Assembly (NCBI RefSeq): GCF_024054195.1
Contig: NZ_JAMXLB010000001.1
Coordinates: 1,079,646-1,143,645, forward strand
DNA length: 64,000 nt
Direction: 5' to 3'
DNA from: Flavobacterium sp. NRK F7
GTDB taxonomy: Bacteria > Bacteroidota > Bacteroidia > Flavobacteriales > Flavobacteriaceae
Of this stretch, positions 27,901-35,572 are shown piece by piece. Every line of letters begins with the position of its first letter. Positions within the stretch are counted from its first letter, which is position 1. A program made the position numbers and the translations under genes. Below the pieces are notes generated by a model. That model had not been told where the DNA came from and ran no database searches. It was given only the letters and a program-made list of their open reading frames with translations.

Positions 27901-28663
27901 GAGCGGCACCCACAGCAGCAAAAAGACTACCTCTTTTAGAAATGGAAGCAATGCTATCTGTCATTACTTTGTTTCTATTTATAATTAGTGCATCATGTGC
28001 TTTTTTAGAAAAGGCGAGTTTGTAGATGGAGTCTAGGATAGTAATGTTTTTTTCCCTGTAATAATCAACAGTTGCTTCTCCGAACGATTTTCTTTTTAAA
28101 ATTTTATAAAGTAATTGAATGTTTTCCTCTTTTGGAGTGGCATCAGTAGCATTAATTTGTAGAATAGGGATCATTGATTCAACAGCATCTTCCAAACCTG
28201 TAATTTCTTTACCGTATTTTCTTCCTGCCTGGCTGATGAACATATCTAATACTGCATTTTCTTCGTAATCTGCATTTTTATTATCGGAAAGCGATAGATA
28301 ATTGTAGAAAAAATGACTTTTATTGGTAAACAAAGCCGTCACTTCTTTTTTTGTAATAGGTTTAATATAGAAGGATTGATATAGTTGTGCTGAATGGAGG
28401 TATTCTTTTTCTTTCATTAAATCGGAAACAGTTCCCCAAGTTTCTGGGTTACTTTCGTTAGCTACGATATCTGCGTTTAGCAAGGCATCAAAAAAAGAAT
28501 CGGATAAGTTGTAGGATACTTTATCACTCACATGCATGGTTCCATAGAGGTACGATTTTTTTTGTAAACCATTTCCGCTAATTTCCCAAAGCATACTGTT
28601 TTCAGTTTGTGAAAAAAGAAAAGTATAAAATAGTAGGGTAAAGGTAAGGGCAGTTTTTTTCAA
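24986..28663 (-). CDS. Very large TraB/GumN-family protein with long extra region
   Basis: A signal peptide (ALTFTLLFYTFLFSQ) leads to a TraB/GumN domain at about residues 20-290, with the conserved GTMH (41-44) near the start and GAAHLAGKEGIINLLIQKGY near 253. TraB/GumN domains are erythromycin-esterase/Tiki-like folds with protease or hydrolase relatives. The remaining 930 residues have no family I recognise: a beta-rich middle (about 300-780) and a helical, HEAT-like part (about 800-1100; for example IPYLEKTYKAETSN and similar). At 1225 aa it is far longer than ordinary GumN proteins (about 300 aa). The start codon is TTG. A TATATTTG box (28682-28689) lies just upstream. Confidence 0.72.
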   Translation of the reverse strand: MKKTALTFTLLFYTFLFSQTENSMLWEISGNGLQKKSYLYGTMHVSDKVSYNLSDSFFDALLNADIVANESNPETWGTVSDLMKEKEYLHSAQLYQSFYIKPITKKEVTALFTNKSHFFYNYLSLSDNKNADYEENAVLDMFISQAGRKYGKEITGLEDAVESMIPILQINATDATPKEENIQLLYKILKRKSFGEATVDYYREKNITILDSIYKLAFSKKAHDALIINRNKVMTDSIASISKRGSLFAAVGAAHLAGKEGIINLLIQKGYTVKPVFSQLTEKGEKQKKEIETYFKTPRFSPYITSDKMIEIPLLANEITEEGVIGSPDYANGGLIRVIRTNHNYFINPNTNLYNPKSLDSLFYENIPGTILQKDFFEKDGIAYYDIKNKTKTGNNQRYRFYITPLEIIMISMSGLNNYTTLFENEVFEKIKLKKTQSNWEKLQAENASFSITLPNFYTIRENDNNKNNSHTIQSYLADDNSFYFVMERNLEDNRTLENAKFEHKQIHYQFYLQHDIDSTHTFFDKEAFVSESKIGNKAIQLKSFISGNKYYLLGTINASEKNKKTFFDSFELKTTSSKETFVTYTDTLAHFRIDIPEIQNKKLFLNIKKDSYTTTKNNLLAKYKDYTFKSKSGKTVSLEYHKFHEYESIQNLDSIKRFFKDYVLDLRDNMYQFNRTGDYDGYDYDDYATNDTSMLNSYMYSKKGLGLTEWFNLFQKEEEDPKILLEEKESETMNTYTYEALVSTKKASQAVKYKLQFNTNQYYILQSLVPKEYKHNDTFIENAFTSFEPFESKESNSIFDTKIQRFIEDASSTNDTLRKNTFGSIYKLNFTEKDFESITSFIDNYPFKKSELFAKNNLIKKIGYLKNNSVIPYLEKTYKAETSNSETQINTLIALSNHNSKESYQKIIQLLEYDLPLSDNRYDIANMFNNFSKNAENAKELFPNIFQFYSIKEYQNPLLNFCSDLLEKDLISIKKFKTYQKMILTNAKLEYKRIKSWKTNNILEEDEKDPEDYYEENAPVEDIITFLNIIYKYPKNKDRDDFIAKIKALNIPELNIEILRLDFVTKTYTTKAVNNALKDKKTAFITMQLLAHKSVPLEIENDSIALAALYNFYTIKSTDSVAFIEKKMVDYHKEQIVFYFYSVKEKDNATFSKSIHTIAFFMNGKKINPKAYTTFYARTINEEEDVEAKLEAIIKESLNNNHFRASYEKEDEEDYLPNYLYDDY

Positions 28664-28693
28664 AATAATATCTTTTTATAACAAATATATTAT

Positions 28694-28729
28694 AAAAAAA
28701 CCTCAATCAGAACTCTGATTGAGGTTTTG
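28694..28729 (-). terminator. Terminator of the rplM-rpsI-rpsB-tsf transcript
   Basis: On the minus strand the stem ACCTCAATCAGAG/CTCTGATTGAGGT (centre near 28711) is followed by a run of T. It lies 25 bp after the tsf stop. Confidence 0.9.
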
Positions 28730-28753
28730 TATATAATTTTGGTAACTAGAGGA

Positions 28754-29578
28754 TTAACCTAAAGCAACTCTTTTGAATCCTGTAACAGTTAAATCAGCAT
28801 TTACTGATTTTACATAAGAAGCCACATTCATAGAACCATCTTTAATATAATCTTGGTTTACTAAGGTGTTATCTTTGTAAAAACGTTGGATTTTACCTTT
28901 AGAAATGTTATCTAACATTGCTTCTGGTTTTCCTTCAGCTCTTAATTGTTCTTTAGCGATTTCAATTTCTTTTTCGATGATAGCAGCATCAACACCAGCC
29001 TCATTTAAAGCGATTGGGTTCATTGCAGCAGCTTGCATAGAAACATTTCTTGCCGCTTCTTCAGCACCTTCTACATTAGCAGATAAAGAAGTTAAAACCG
29101 CAATTTTGTTACCAGCGTGGATATAAGAACCTACGAAAGCACCTTCTAATCTTTCGAAAGAACCGATTTCGATTTTTTCTCCAATTACACCAGTTTGCTC
29201 AATTAATTTTTCAGCAACAGTGATTCCGTTGAAATCAGAAGCTAATAATTCTTCTTTAGTTGCGTAATTTAAAGCTTGGTTTGCTAAATCTGTAGCTAAT
29301 TTTACGAAGCTTTCATTTTTGCCTACGAAATCAGTTTCACAGTTTAATGTGATTACTACACCAGCAGTTTTGTCAGCATTTACAACAGCAATTGCAGCAC
29401 CTTCTGTAGATTCTCTATCAGAACGGTTTGCAGCTACTTTTTGTCCTTTTTTACGAAGGTTTTCGATTGCTAAATCAAAATCTCCGTCTGCTTCAACAAG
29501 TGCTTTTTTGCAATCCATCATACCAGCACCTGTAATAGTTCTTAATTTATTTACGTCTGCAGCAGTAATTGTTGCCAT
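28754..29578 (-). CDS. tsf: Elongation factor Ts
   Basis: EF-Ts exchanges GDP for GTP on EF-Tu. The N-terminal UBA-like segment VNKLRTITGAGMMDCKKALV and the EF-Tu contact motif ETDFVGKNESF are present, followed by the two core subdomains, ending FYKDNTLVNQDYI and a final TGFKRVALG. The 274-aa length is usual for Bacteroidota. It lies downstream of rpsB, as in most bacteria, but a large inverted repeat occupies the gap. Confidence 0.97.
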   Translation of the reverse strand: MATITAADVNKLRTITGAGMMDCKKALVEADGDFDLAIENLRKKGQKVAANRSDRESTEGAAIAVVNADKTAGVVITLNCETDFVGKNESFVKLATDLANQALNYATKEELLASDFNGITVAEKLIEQTGVIGEKIEIGSFERLEGAFVGSYIHAGNKIAVLTSLSANVEGAEEAARNVSMQAAAMNPIALNEAGVDAAIIEKEIEIAKEQLRAEGKPEAMLDNISKGKIQRFYKDNTLVNQDYIKDGSMNVASYVKSVNADLTVTGFKRVALG

Positions 29579-29618
29579 ATGTTTTTTATTTTAAGATTAA
29601 ATTTTTTGTAAAAAAAAG

Positions 29619-29712
29619 AAATTCCAATCTCAAAACCCAAATTCCAACTTTATCAAATCATCAACAATTGTTTCTGATTTTTTTGGAATTTGGAATCTTG
29701 ATATTGGAATTT
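29619..29712. repeat. Large inverted repeat between rpsB and tsf
   Basis: Left arm 29619-29647 and right arm 29683-29712 are near-perfect reverse complements (29 and 30 bases, about 4 differences), with a 35-nt loop. Each arm contains two AAATTCCAA-type motifs. In RNA this would be a long hairpin spanning nearly the whole 141-bp gap. Sequence is seen directly; role is open. Confidence 0.85.
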
Positions 29713-29719
29713 ATAGTAT

Positions 29720-30484
29720 TTATTCTTCAGTTTCAGTTTGAGGCGCTTGTACCGCTTCTACTTCTTTAACTGGTTGCTCTTCATCTTTATCAGACTTTCT
29801 ATCAGAAAGACCTTCAATGATAGCGCTAGATACTAAACCTAGAACTTTTTCAATTGATTTAGAAGCATCATCATTTGCAGGAATAACAAAATCAATAGGA
29901 CGTGGATCCGAGTTTGTATCAACCATTGCAAAAACTGGAATGTTTAATTTTTGAGCTTCTTTTATTGCGATGTGTTCAGCTTTAACGTCTACAACAAATA
30001 GAGCAGCAGGTAGTCTAGACATATCTGCAATAGAACCTAAGTTTTTCTCTAATTTAGCACGTAGACGATCTACTTGTAATTTTTCTTTTTTAGAAAGTGT
30101 ATTAAAAGTACCATCTTTTTTCATTCTATCGATAGAAGCCATTTTCTTAACCGCTTTACGAATAGTAATGAAGTTGGTTAGCATACCACCTGGCCATCTT
30201 TCAGTGATGTAAGGCATGTTACAAGCTGCTGCTTTTTCAGCAACGATATCTTTAGCTTGTTTTTTAGTAGCTACGAATAATATTTTTCTTCCTGATGCAG
30301 CGATTTTTTTCAAAGCTTCGTTAGCTTCTTCGATTTTTGCTGCAGTTTTATATAGATTAATAATGTGAATACCATTACGTTCCATATAAATGTAAGGAGC
30401 CATGTTTGGGTCCCATTTACGAGTCATGTGTCCAAAGTGTACACCTGCTTCTAATAATTCTTTAACGTCAATTTTGTTTGCCAT
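29720..30484 (-). CDS. rpsB: 30S ribosomal protein S2
   Basis: S2 binds the 30S head-body junction. Typical motifs are LLEAGVHFGHMTRKWDPNM, YMERNGIHIINLYKT, GRKILFVATKKQAKDIV, ERWPGGMLTNFITIRK, PAALFVVDVKAEHIA and AMVDTNSDPRPIDFVIPAND. The 254 aa end in an acidic, low-complexity tail (EVEAVQAPQTETEE), common in this phylum. No full promoter was seen in the 188-bp gap before it, so it may be read through from rplM-rpsI. Confidence 0.98.
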   Translation of the reverse strand: MANKIDVKELLEAGVHFGHMTRKWDPNMAPYIYMERNGIHIINLYKTAAKIEEANEALKKIAASGRKILFVATKKQAKDIVAEKAAACNMPYITERWPGGMLTNFITIRKAVKKMASIDRMKKDGTFNTLSKKEKLQVDRLRAKLEKNLGSIADMSRLPAALFVVDVKAEHIAIKEAQKLNIPVFAMVDTNSDPRPIDFVIPANDDASKSIEKVLGLVSSAIIEGLSDRKSDKDEEQPVKEVEAVQAPQTETEE

Positions 30485-30525
30485 TGTGTAATAGTTTACG
30501 TTCCGTGTTATAGCAATGTTCCGTT

Positions 30526-30560
30526 TGGCTTTAAGCTTTTGACTTTAGGCTTTGGGCTTC
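30526..30560. repeat. Low-complexity GGCTTT/GACTTT stretch upstream of rpsB
   Basis: The run contains repeated variants GGCTTTAAG, GACTTTAGG, CTTTGGGCTTC. On the minus strand it reads as degenerate AAAGCC/AAAGTC units. It lies in the rpsI-rpsB gap and has no evident coding role. Confidence 0.5.
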
Positions 30561-30672
30561 ATTTAGATGCTAAACTAATTCCCTTTTTAATAAGGAATAT
30601 CGACAACTTGTTTTTAAATTCAATTTTAATTGTAATAATTTGTTGAAAAAATACTCGGAAAATATTCGAATA

Positions 30673-31059
30673 TTAACGTTTCGAGAATTGGAATCTCTTA
30701 CGTGCTTTTTTCTGACCAAATTTCTTACGCTCAACCATTCTAGGATCTCTTGTTAATAATCCTTCTGGTTTTAAAATAGCTCTGTTTTCAGCTTCAACTT
30801 CACACATTACTCTCGCTAAAGCCATTCTCACAGCTTCTGCTTGTCCTGTAGTTCCTCCTCCATATACATTTACTTTTACATCAAAGTTTTCTGCATTTTC
30901 AGTCATAGCTAAAGGTTGCATTACTTTGTATTGTAAAGTTGCAGTTGGGAAGTAAGTTGTAAATTCTCTTTTGTTTACAGTAATTTTTCCTGTTCCTTCT
31001 GTAACATAAACACGTGCAACAGCACATTTTCTTCTACCGATTTTGTGAATAACTGCCAT
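30673..31059 (-). CDS. rpsI: 30S ribosomal protein S9
   Basis: S9 lies in the 30S head, its C-terminal tail reaching the P-site tRNA. Typical segments are GRRKCAVARVYVTEGTGKIT, VYGGGTTGQAEAVRMALARV and the basic end ERKKFGQKKARKRFQFSKR. The 128-aa length is standard. It overlaps rplM by one base, the usual rplM-rpsI pair. Confidence 0.98.
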   Translation of the reverse strand: MAVIHKIGRRKCAVARVYVTEGTGKITVNKREFTTYFPTATLQYKVMQPLAMTENAENFDVKVNVYGGGTTGQAEAVRMALARVMCEVEAENRAILKPEGLLTRDPRMVERKKFGQKKARKRFQFSKR

Positions 31060-31514
31060 TACTTAAGATCGTTTAGGTTTACGGTTTTAGGTTTTTGAGC
31101 CTCATGTTTGTGCTCAGTACCTACATATACATTTAAATTTCGGAATAATTCAGCACCTAATTTGTTTTTAGGTAACATTCCTTTTACAGCCTTCTCTACT
31201 AATACAGCTGGGTTTTTTTGTTGCTGTACTTTAGCAGTTAAAGTTCTTTGACCTCCTGGGTAACCTGTATGACGCATGTAGATTTTGTCGTCAAGCTTGT
31301 TACCAGTAAGGTTGATTTTTTCTGCGTTGATAACAATTACGTTATCACCACAATCAACGTGTGGGGTATAACTTGTCTTGTATTTACCTCTTAATAGCAT
31401 AGCTACTTTTGAAGCAAAGCGACCTAAGTTATGACCTTCAGCATCAACAACAATCCACTCTTTTTGAGCAGTTGCTTTATTAGCCGATACTGTCTTGTAG
31501 CTTAATGTGTTCAC
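31059..31514 (-). CDS. rplM: 50S ribosomal protein L13
   Basis: L13 is an early-assembling large-subunit protein. Typical segments are WIVVDAEGHNLGRFASKVAM, LLRGKYKTSYTPHVDCGDNV, YMRHTGYPGGQRTLTA and KAVKGMLPKNKLGAELFRNL. The 151-aa length is standard. The start codon is GTG. A full promoter lies upstream at 31560-31589, and the leader contains TCCCTTAATTGGGA, a small hairpin that could belong to an L13 autoregulatory leader. Confidence 0.98.
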   Translation of the reverse strand: MNTLSYKTVSANKATAQKEWIVVDAEGHNLGRFASKVAMLLRGKYKTSYTPHVDCGDNVIVINAEKINLTGNKLDDKIYMRHTGYPGGQRTLTAKVQQQKNPAVLVEKAVKGMLPKNKLGAELFRNLNVYVGTEHKHEAQKPKTVNLNDLK

Positions 31515-31806
31515 AATAATTTATTTAAATTAAACATTCCATTCCCAATTAAGGGAGTGCAAAAGTACAATTATTTATTATAAATACAAATGCTCATGCT
31601 ATAATATTTTTATTTTGTTGATTTACATAATAGATTGATAGTAAATAGTTTTAGGAATTGAATGTGTATTATCATGTAAACTTCAGATAAATTATTATTT
31701 TTACGCATTGAATTTTTATTATAAACCACCTATTTGCTAAAATTTTTAATAGTTGCAGATACTAAATAGGAGTTGTAGAATTCATTACAAACAAATTTGA
31801 AAGCAT
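31515..31806. other. Divergent intergenic region between rplM and the LacI regulator
   Basis: No gene seen. It holds the rplM promoter (31560-31589), the small TCCC/GGGA hairpin of the rplM leader (31543-31556) and, on the plus side, a short inverted repeat CCTATTT/AAATAGG (31729-31735, 31764-31770) with a 28-nt loop just before the LacI gene. That could be an operator, but the arms are too far apart for a typical LacI site. Confidence 0.4.
31560..31589 (-). promoter_or_regulatory. Promoter of rplM-rpsI
   Basis: On the minus strand TTG (31587-31589), 19-bp spacing, TACTTTTG (31560-31567): a full match to the Bacteroidota consensus. Confidence 0.78.
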
Positions 31807-32832
31807 ATGAAAGCCAAAGCAACCTTAAAACAAATTGCTAAAGAATTAGGAGTTTCTGTTTCAACAGTTTCTAAAGCATTGAGTGATAGTCAAGAAATCA
31901 GTCAAGCGACTAAAGATAAAATCAAAGAATTTGCTGCTTTAAAAAATTACAAGCCCAACTTGATGGCTAAAAACTTAAAATATCAAAAAACGAATACCAT
32001 TGGTGTTATTATACCCAATATATTAAATTCTTTTTTTGCAAAAGTGTTTAGTGGTATTGAAGACGCTGCTAGAAAAAGAGGTTACAATATAGTTACTGCA
32101 ATTTCTAATGAATCGCTAGAAAGAGAAAAGCAATTAATGGAGATGCTAAACAATGGTGCAGTAGATGGCTTTATTCTATCTATAGCGGAAGAAACTCAAA
32201 TGACTAAAAATTTTCAACATTATAATTCCATCATAAAAAGTGGTACTCCAATTGTTATGTTTGATCGAATTACCGATTTAGTAAAATCAGATAAAGTAAT
32301 TGTTGACGATTTAGACTCTGCTTTTGATGCTACTCAGCATTTAATTAATATAGGGTGTAAACATATTGCCTTGCTTTCAACTATTGATAACTTAAGCGTA
32401 GGAAAGCTGCGTTTTGAAGGTTACAAAAAAGCGTTAGAGTTAAATAAAATGGTTTTGGACATGGATTTAATATTAATTGGAGAAGAAGATGAAGCTTTTG
32501 ATTTAAAAATTGAAAAACTTTTAAAAGCTAAAAAAGTGGATGGTATTTTTGCAGTAGATGAGCATTCGGCTACCAAAGCAATGAAATTAGCTTTACAAAA
32601 AGGATATCAAATTCCAAAAGAATTAAACATAATTGGTTTTGCTGATGGAGCTTGGTCACGTAGATTGACCCCTAGTCTTTCTACAGTAAGTCAGCATGCA
32701 CCTGAAATAGGTGAAAAATCTGCTAATTTATTAATTGATCGGTTATTGGCTAAGAAAGAAGAAAGTTTAGAATACAAAACAGTAGTTATTAAAACCGAAC
32801 TACGTCAAAGAGATTCCACTAGAAAATTATAA
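31807..32832 (+). CDS. LacI-family transcriptional regulator
   Basis: A 341-aa repressor or activator. The N-terminal helix-turn-helix and hinge (residues 4-56) reads LKQIAKELGVSVSTVSKALS, followed by LMAKNLKYQKTNTIGVIIPN, where the periplasmic-binding-protein-like sensor domain begins. The sensor has GAVDGFILSIAEE, VIVDDLDSAFDATQHLINIG and LTPSLSTVSQHAPEIGEKSA, typical of sugar-responsive members. No sugar-use genes are adjacent, so it probably acts on distant targets. Its last six bases overlap the end of the convergent PnuC-like gene. Confidence 0.93.
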   Translation: MKAKATLKQIAKELGVSVSTVSKALSDSQEISQATKDKIKEFAALKNYKPNLMAKNLKYQKTNTIGVIIPNILNSFFAKVFSGIEDAARKRGYNIVTAISNESLEREKQLMEMLNNGAVDGFILSIAEETQMTKNFQHYNSIIKSGTPIVMFDRITDLVKSDKVIVDDLDSAFDATQHLINIGCKHIALLSTIDNLSVGKLRFEGYKKALELNKMVLDMDLILIGEEDEAFDLKIEKLLKAKKVDGIFAVDEHSATKAMKLALQKGYQIPKELNIIGFADGAWSRRLTPSLSTVSQHAPEIGEKSANLLIDRLLAKKEESLEYKTVVIKTELRQRDSTRKL

Positions 32833-33534
32833 TTGCTTGGCTTTGTCATCACGCCATGTAATATAGCCAAGAGTTGCATTAAATAAGTAGAAGACATATT
32901 TTACGGTATTGGCAATATTTAATAACATTAGGTTTTGAATAATTTTAAAAACATTATAGGCTTGCCAATTAATCCAATTATCAGGATACATGCGTCCTAA
33001 ATTAAATGTCCCTCCAAAACTGATTCCTGCTGGAATAGCTATAGCGAAAAATAATTTCCAATCGATAGCTTTATCAGATAGGTAGGCAAAGGCGATGTAA
33101 TTTAGAAGTAAAGAAAGGAATAACCCTAAAAACATATTTTTGAAGAAAATAAAATCGATGCTGTTTAGGTATTTTTTTTTCTTCCAAATTTTGAAAGCAA
33201 TATAATTTCCTAAAAAGGAGATAGGATACGTTAAAATAGCACCTACATTTCCTAAAAGATAATCAATAGCGCCACTTAGAAGCGTATTGCAAGTGCTAAT
33301 TAAATTTCCAAAATTATTTTTTTTAGTTACTAAACGTGTAGCAGTCATGGACAAACACGTGTTTAAAATAGAAAAATAACCCAAATAAAAGATATACTCT
33401 TTATTGTTGATGTGAAATGTAAATGTGGTTTTGTAATATTCTAAATAAACAGAAACACTTATGACTAGTAAGACACCAATAATATCTAAATATTTACTAT
33501 TAGTAATGCTTTTTATTGATGTAAGTAGCGACAT
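32827..33534 (-). CDS. PnuC-like membrane transporter
   Basis: A 235-aa protein with about seven or eight TM helices. The last third has a layout typical of the PnuC (nicotinamide riboside transporter) family: a Trp-rich segment DNWINWQAYNVFKIIQNLML, then TVKYVFYLFNATLGYITWRD, with a short charged end. The N-terminal half is less clear and more divergent. If it is PnuC it would import a pyridine nucleotide precursor. The usual neighbours (nadR, ATPase kinase) are absent. It starts at the stop of the serine hydrolase, so the two are co-transcribed. Medium certainty. Confidence 0.5.
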   Translation of the reverse strand: MSLLTSIKSITNSKYLDIIGVLLVISVSVYLEYYKTTFTFHINNKEYIFYLGYFSILNTCLSMTATRLVTKKNNFGNLISTCNTLLSGAIDYLLGNVGAILTYPISFLGNYIAFKIWKKKKYLNSIDFIFFKNMFLGLFLSLLLNYIAFAYLSDKAIDWKLFFAIAIPAGISFGGTFNLGRMYPDNWINWQAYNVFKIIQNLMLLNIANTVKYVFYLFNATLGYITWRDDKAKQL

Positions 33535-34844
33535 TATTCTTTAATAAAGTTGAATTTTCCACCACCTTGATGTAACTCAAGCGTGTTTTCACCGAAAATG
33601 ATTTCTATTCCAGCTTGTGCAAAAATAAACGTTTTTTCGTCTTTTAGTGTAAGCGGAAACGAACTTTGTCCGGTAGCTTGTGCGAATAGTTCTCCCTCTT
33701 TTTCAAAAATGGTAATTTTTAACGGAATATCTTTGGAAGCATAGGTTCCAGAATATTTATCTATGAGCGTTTGATTGATTTTTTCAAAACTAGGAAAGGG
33801 ATACGGTATTTTGTAATAGATGCTTAAAATACCAATCATCATATCATTGATACTATAATTATCTCCATTTACAATTAAGGAAATACCTAATTTTTCAGTT
33901 GGATAATAAGCTGCTTGAGATCGATAGCTTTCGATGCCTCCAGTATGACCGTAAAAACGTCTTTCTCCAAAAGGGAATTGGAATAACGCTTTTCCATAGC
34001 CTTCTTTAATAGTAGTCATAGCGTCTAAACTTGTTTTCTTGACTAATTTACCTTGAAATAAGGCTTCCATGAATGAAGTTAAATCATTTGGAGTTGAAAT
34101 GAGAGCTCCTGCTGCAAAAGCGGTATCAAAATCCCATTCTTCTACTTTTTCCCATTGGTTATCTTTAAAAATATAGGAATAACATTCGTTGTTTTTAGTT
34201 TGTACTTTTTCTGTTGGATAATAGGTGTTTTTTAAACCTATTTTACGGCAAATTCTTTTTTCAATGTTTTCGCCGTATGTCATTTTGGTTATCCTTTCAA
34301 TAATACCTCCTAAGAGATAGTAATTGGAATTGCTGTATTGAAATTTGCTGTCAGGTTCAAACAAAGAGTCATAATTTGCGATTTTAGTATAGATAGCTTC
34401 TTTAATATTAGGAGCATTTAACTCTTCTTTCGTTAAGGAATCTTGATTGATATAATCAGGAATACCCGTACGTTGATGTAATAATTGAGAGATTGTAATT
34501 TGTTCTGCATTTTTTACTTTGGGAAAAAAGGTAGCTAATGGTGTTTCTAATTGTAACTTTTTTTCTTCTATAAGTTGCATAATGATAATGGCTGTAAAAG
34601 TTTTACTAATAGAGCCAATTTTGTATTTGGTATTTGAGTCCGCTTTTTCTTTTGTAGCTACATTGCGAAGGCCATAGGCTTTAGAAAAAACCAACTTTTC
34701 TCCTTCGCGAATTGCTAACGAACCCATAAATTTGTTATTACTTTCTAAGTATTGTAATAAACTGTCTATACGTTGTAATCTAGGTTCTATTTGAGCGGAT
34801 GCAGTAACTCCAATAAAGAGAAAAAGTAGTGCTATTTTTTTCAT
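33534..34844 (-). CDS. Secreted serine hydrolase (class C beta-lactamase fold)
   Basis: A signal peptide (IALLFLFIGVTASAQ) precedes a beta-lactamase/DD-peptidase-like domain at about residues 25-350. The catalytic SxxK is in KIGSISKTFTAIIIMQ, the YxN motif in FQYSNSNYYLLGGII, and the third motif is HTG in FYGHTGGIESYRS. The last 80 residues form a beta domain typical of this family. Such proteins are esterases or peptidases acting on cell-wall or small substrates; the substrate is unknown. It overlaps the PnuC-like gene by one base. Confidence 0.87.
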   Translation of the reverse strand: MKKIALLFLFIGVTASAQIEPRLQRIDSLLQYLESNNKFMGSLAIREGEKLVFSKAYGLRNVATKEKADSNTKYKIGSISKTFTAIIIMQLIEEKKLQLETPLATFFPKVKNAEQITISQLLHQRTGIPDYINQDSLTKEELNAPNIKEAIYTKIANYDSLFEPDSKFQYSNSNYYLLGGIIERITKMTYGENIEKRICRKIGLKNTYYPTEKVQTKNNECYSYIFKDNQWEKVEEWDFDTAFAAGALISTPNDLTSFMEALFQGKLVKKTSLDAMTTIKEGYGKALFQFPFGERRFYGHTGGIESYRSQAAYYPTEKLGISLIVNGDNYSINDMMIGILSIYYKIPYPFPSFEKINQTLIDKYSGTYASKDIPLKITIFEKEGELFAQATGQSSFPLTLKDEKTFIFAQAGIEIIFGENTLELHQGGGKFNFIKE

Positions 34845-34911
34845 GTTTTTTAGTTTGCTTTTATTGTTGTGCGTTATTTAATAGCGATATTTTTTACACT
34901 CAAATATATTC

Positions 34912-35571
34912 TTAATTTATCGAAAAAATATAACTTTTTTCATTAAAAACCGTTTTACTAATAATGAGTTCAAAAGTTAGTCTGTTTTTTGTTGCAATAT
35001 TTTTTATCCTTTCAATAGCACAGTCTTCTGACAAAATCATAAACGTATTTTGGAAATTAACTTCATGTTTTAATTGATAAAATAGTTTTTCAAAGTATTC
35101 AAAATTGGCTCCACAGAACCAAGCTTTTTCTGAAGTGTTTTTAGGATTTTTAGGATAGTAAGGCGGATTTATAATGATATAATCAAATGATTTTTCTTCT
35201 ATAGAATCAAATAAATCAGATCTTACACTGGTTACTGAGAGATAGTTCTTTCCAGCATTTTTATTCAAAAAATCGATTGCAATTGGATTAATATCTGATG
35301 CAGTAACTAAAGCTCCTTTTTTTGCTGCGAACAGAGCAATAATACCACTTCCACAGCCTAATTCTAAAAAGGTCTTGCTTTTTAAATCTAGCGTTTGAAT
35401 AAAATCTAATAGTATTTTAGTACTAAATGTTAAATGGGGTGGGAAAACTTTTGGATGAACTTGAATACAAATAGAGTTGTAACAATACTTTCTAGGTTTA
35501 GAATAATACAATTTTAAACCAATTTTAAGAAAAGGATGCACTATTTTTTTAAAGAAACCTCTCATATTCAT
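34912..35571 (-). CDS. Class I SAM methyltransferase (PrmC-like fold)
   Basis: A 219-aa methyltransferase with motif I FLELGCGSGIIALFAAKKG, motif II ASDINPIAIDF and motif IV YIIINPPYYPKNP. The NPPY signature is typical of amino-group (N) methylation, as in HemK/PrmC or rRNA enzymes, and the N-terminal half lacks the PrmC helical domain. An upstream TTG (35595) is possible; the ATG at 35571 is preferred since it begins just after the stop of the upstream gene (35573). It is the last gene of the minus-strand glycan/radical SAM cluster. Substrate unknown. Confidence 0.8.
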   Translation of the reverse strand: MNMRGFFKKIVHPFLKIGLKLYYSKPRKYCYNSICIQVHPKVFPPHLTFSTKILLDFIQTLDLKSKTFLELGCGSGIIALFAAKKGALVTASDINPIAIDFLNKNAGKNYLSVTSVRSDLFDSIEEKSFDYIIINPPYYPKNPKNTSEKAWFCGANFEYFEKLFYQLKHEVNFQNTFMILSEDCAIERIKNIATKNRLTFELIISKTVFNEKSYIFSIN

Positions 35572-35572
35572 T

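Noticed and set aside
31729-31770. LacI operator
   Set aside because: The CCTATTT/AAATAGG arms are 28 bases apart, unlike the short palindromes bound by LacI-family proteins.
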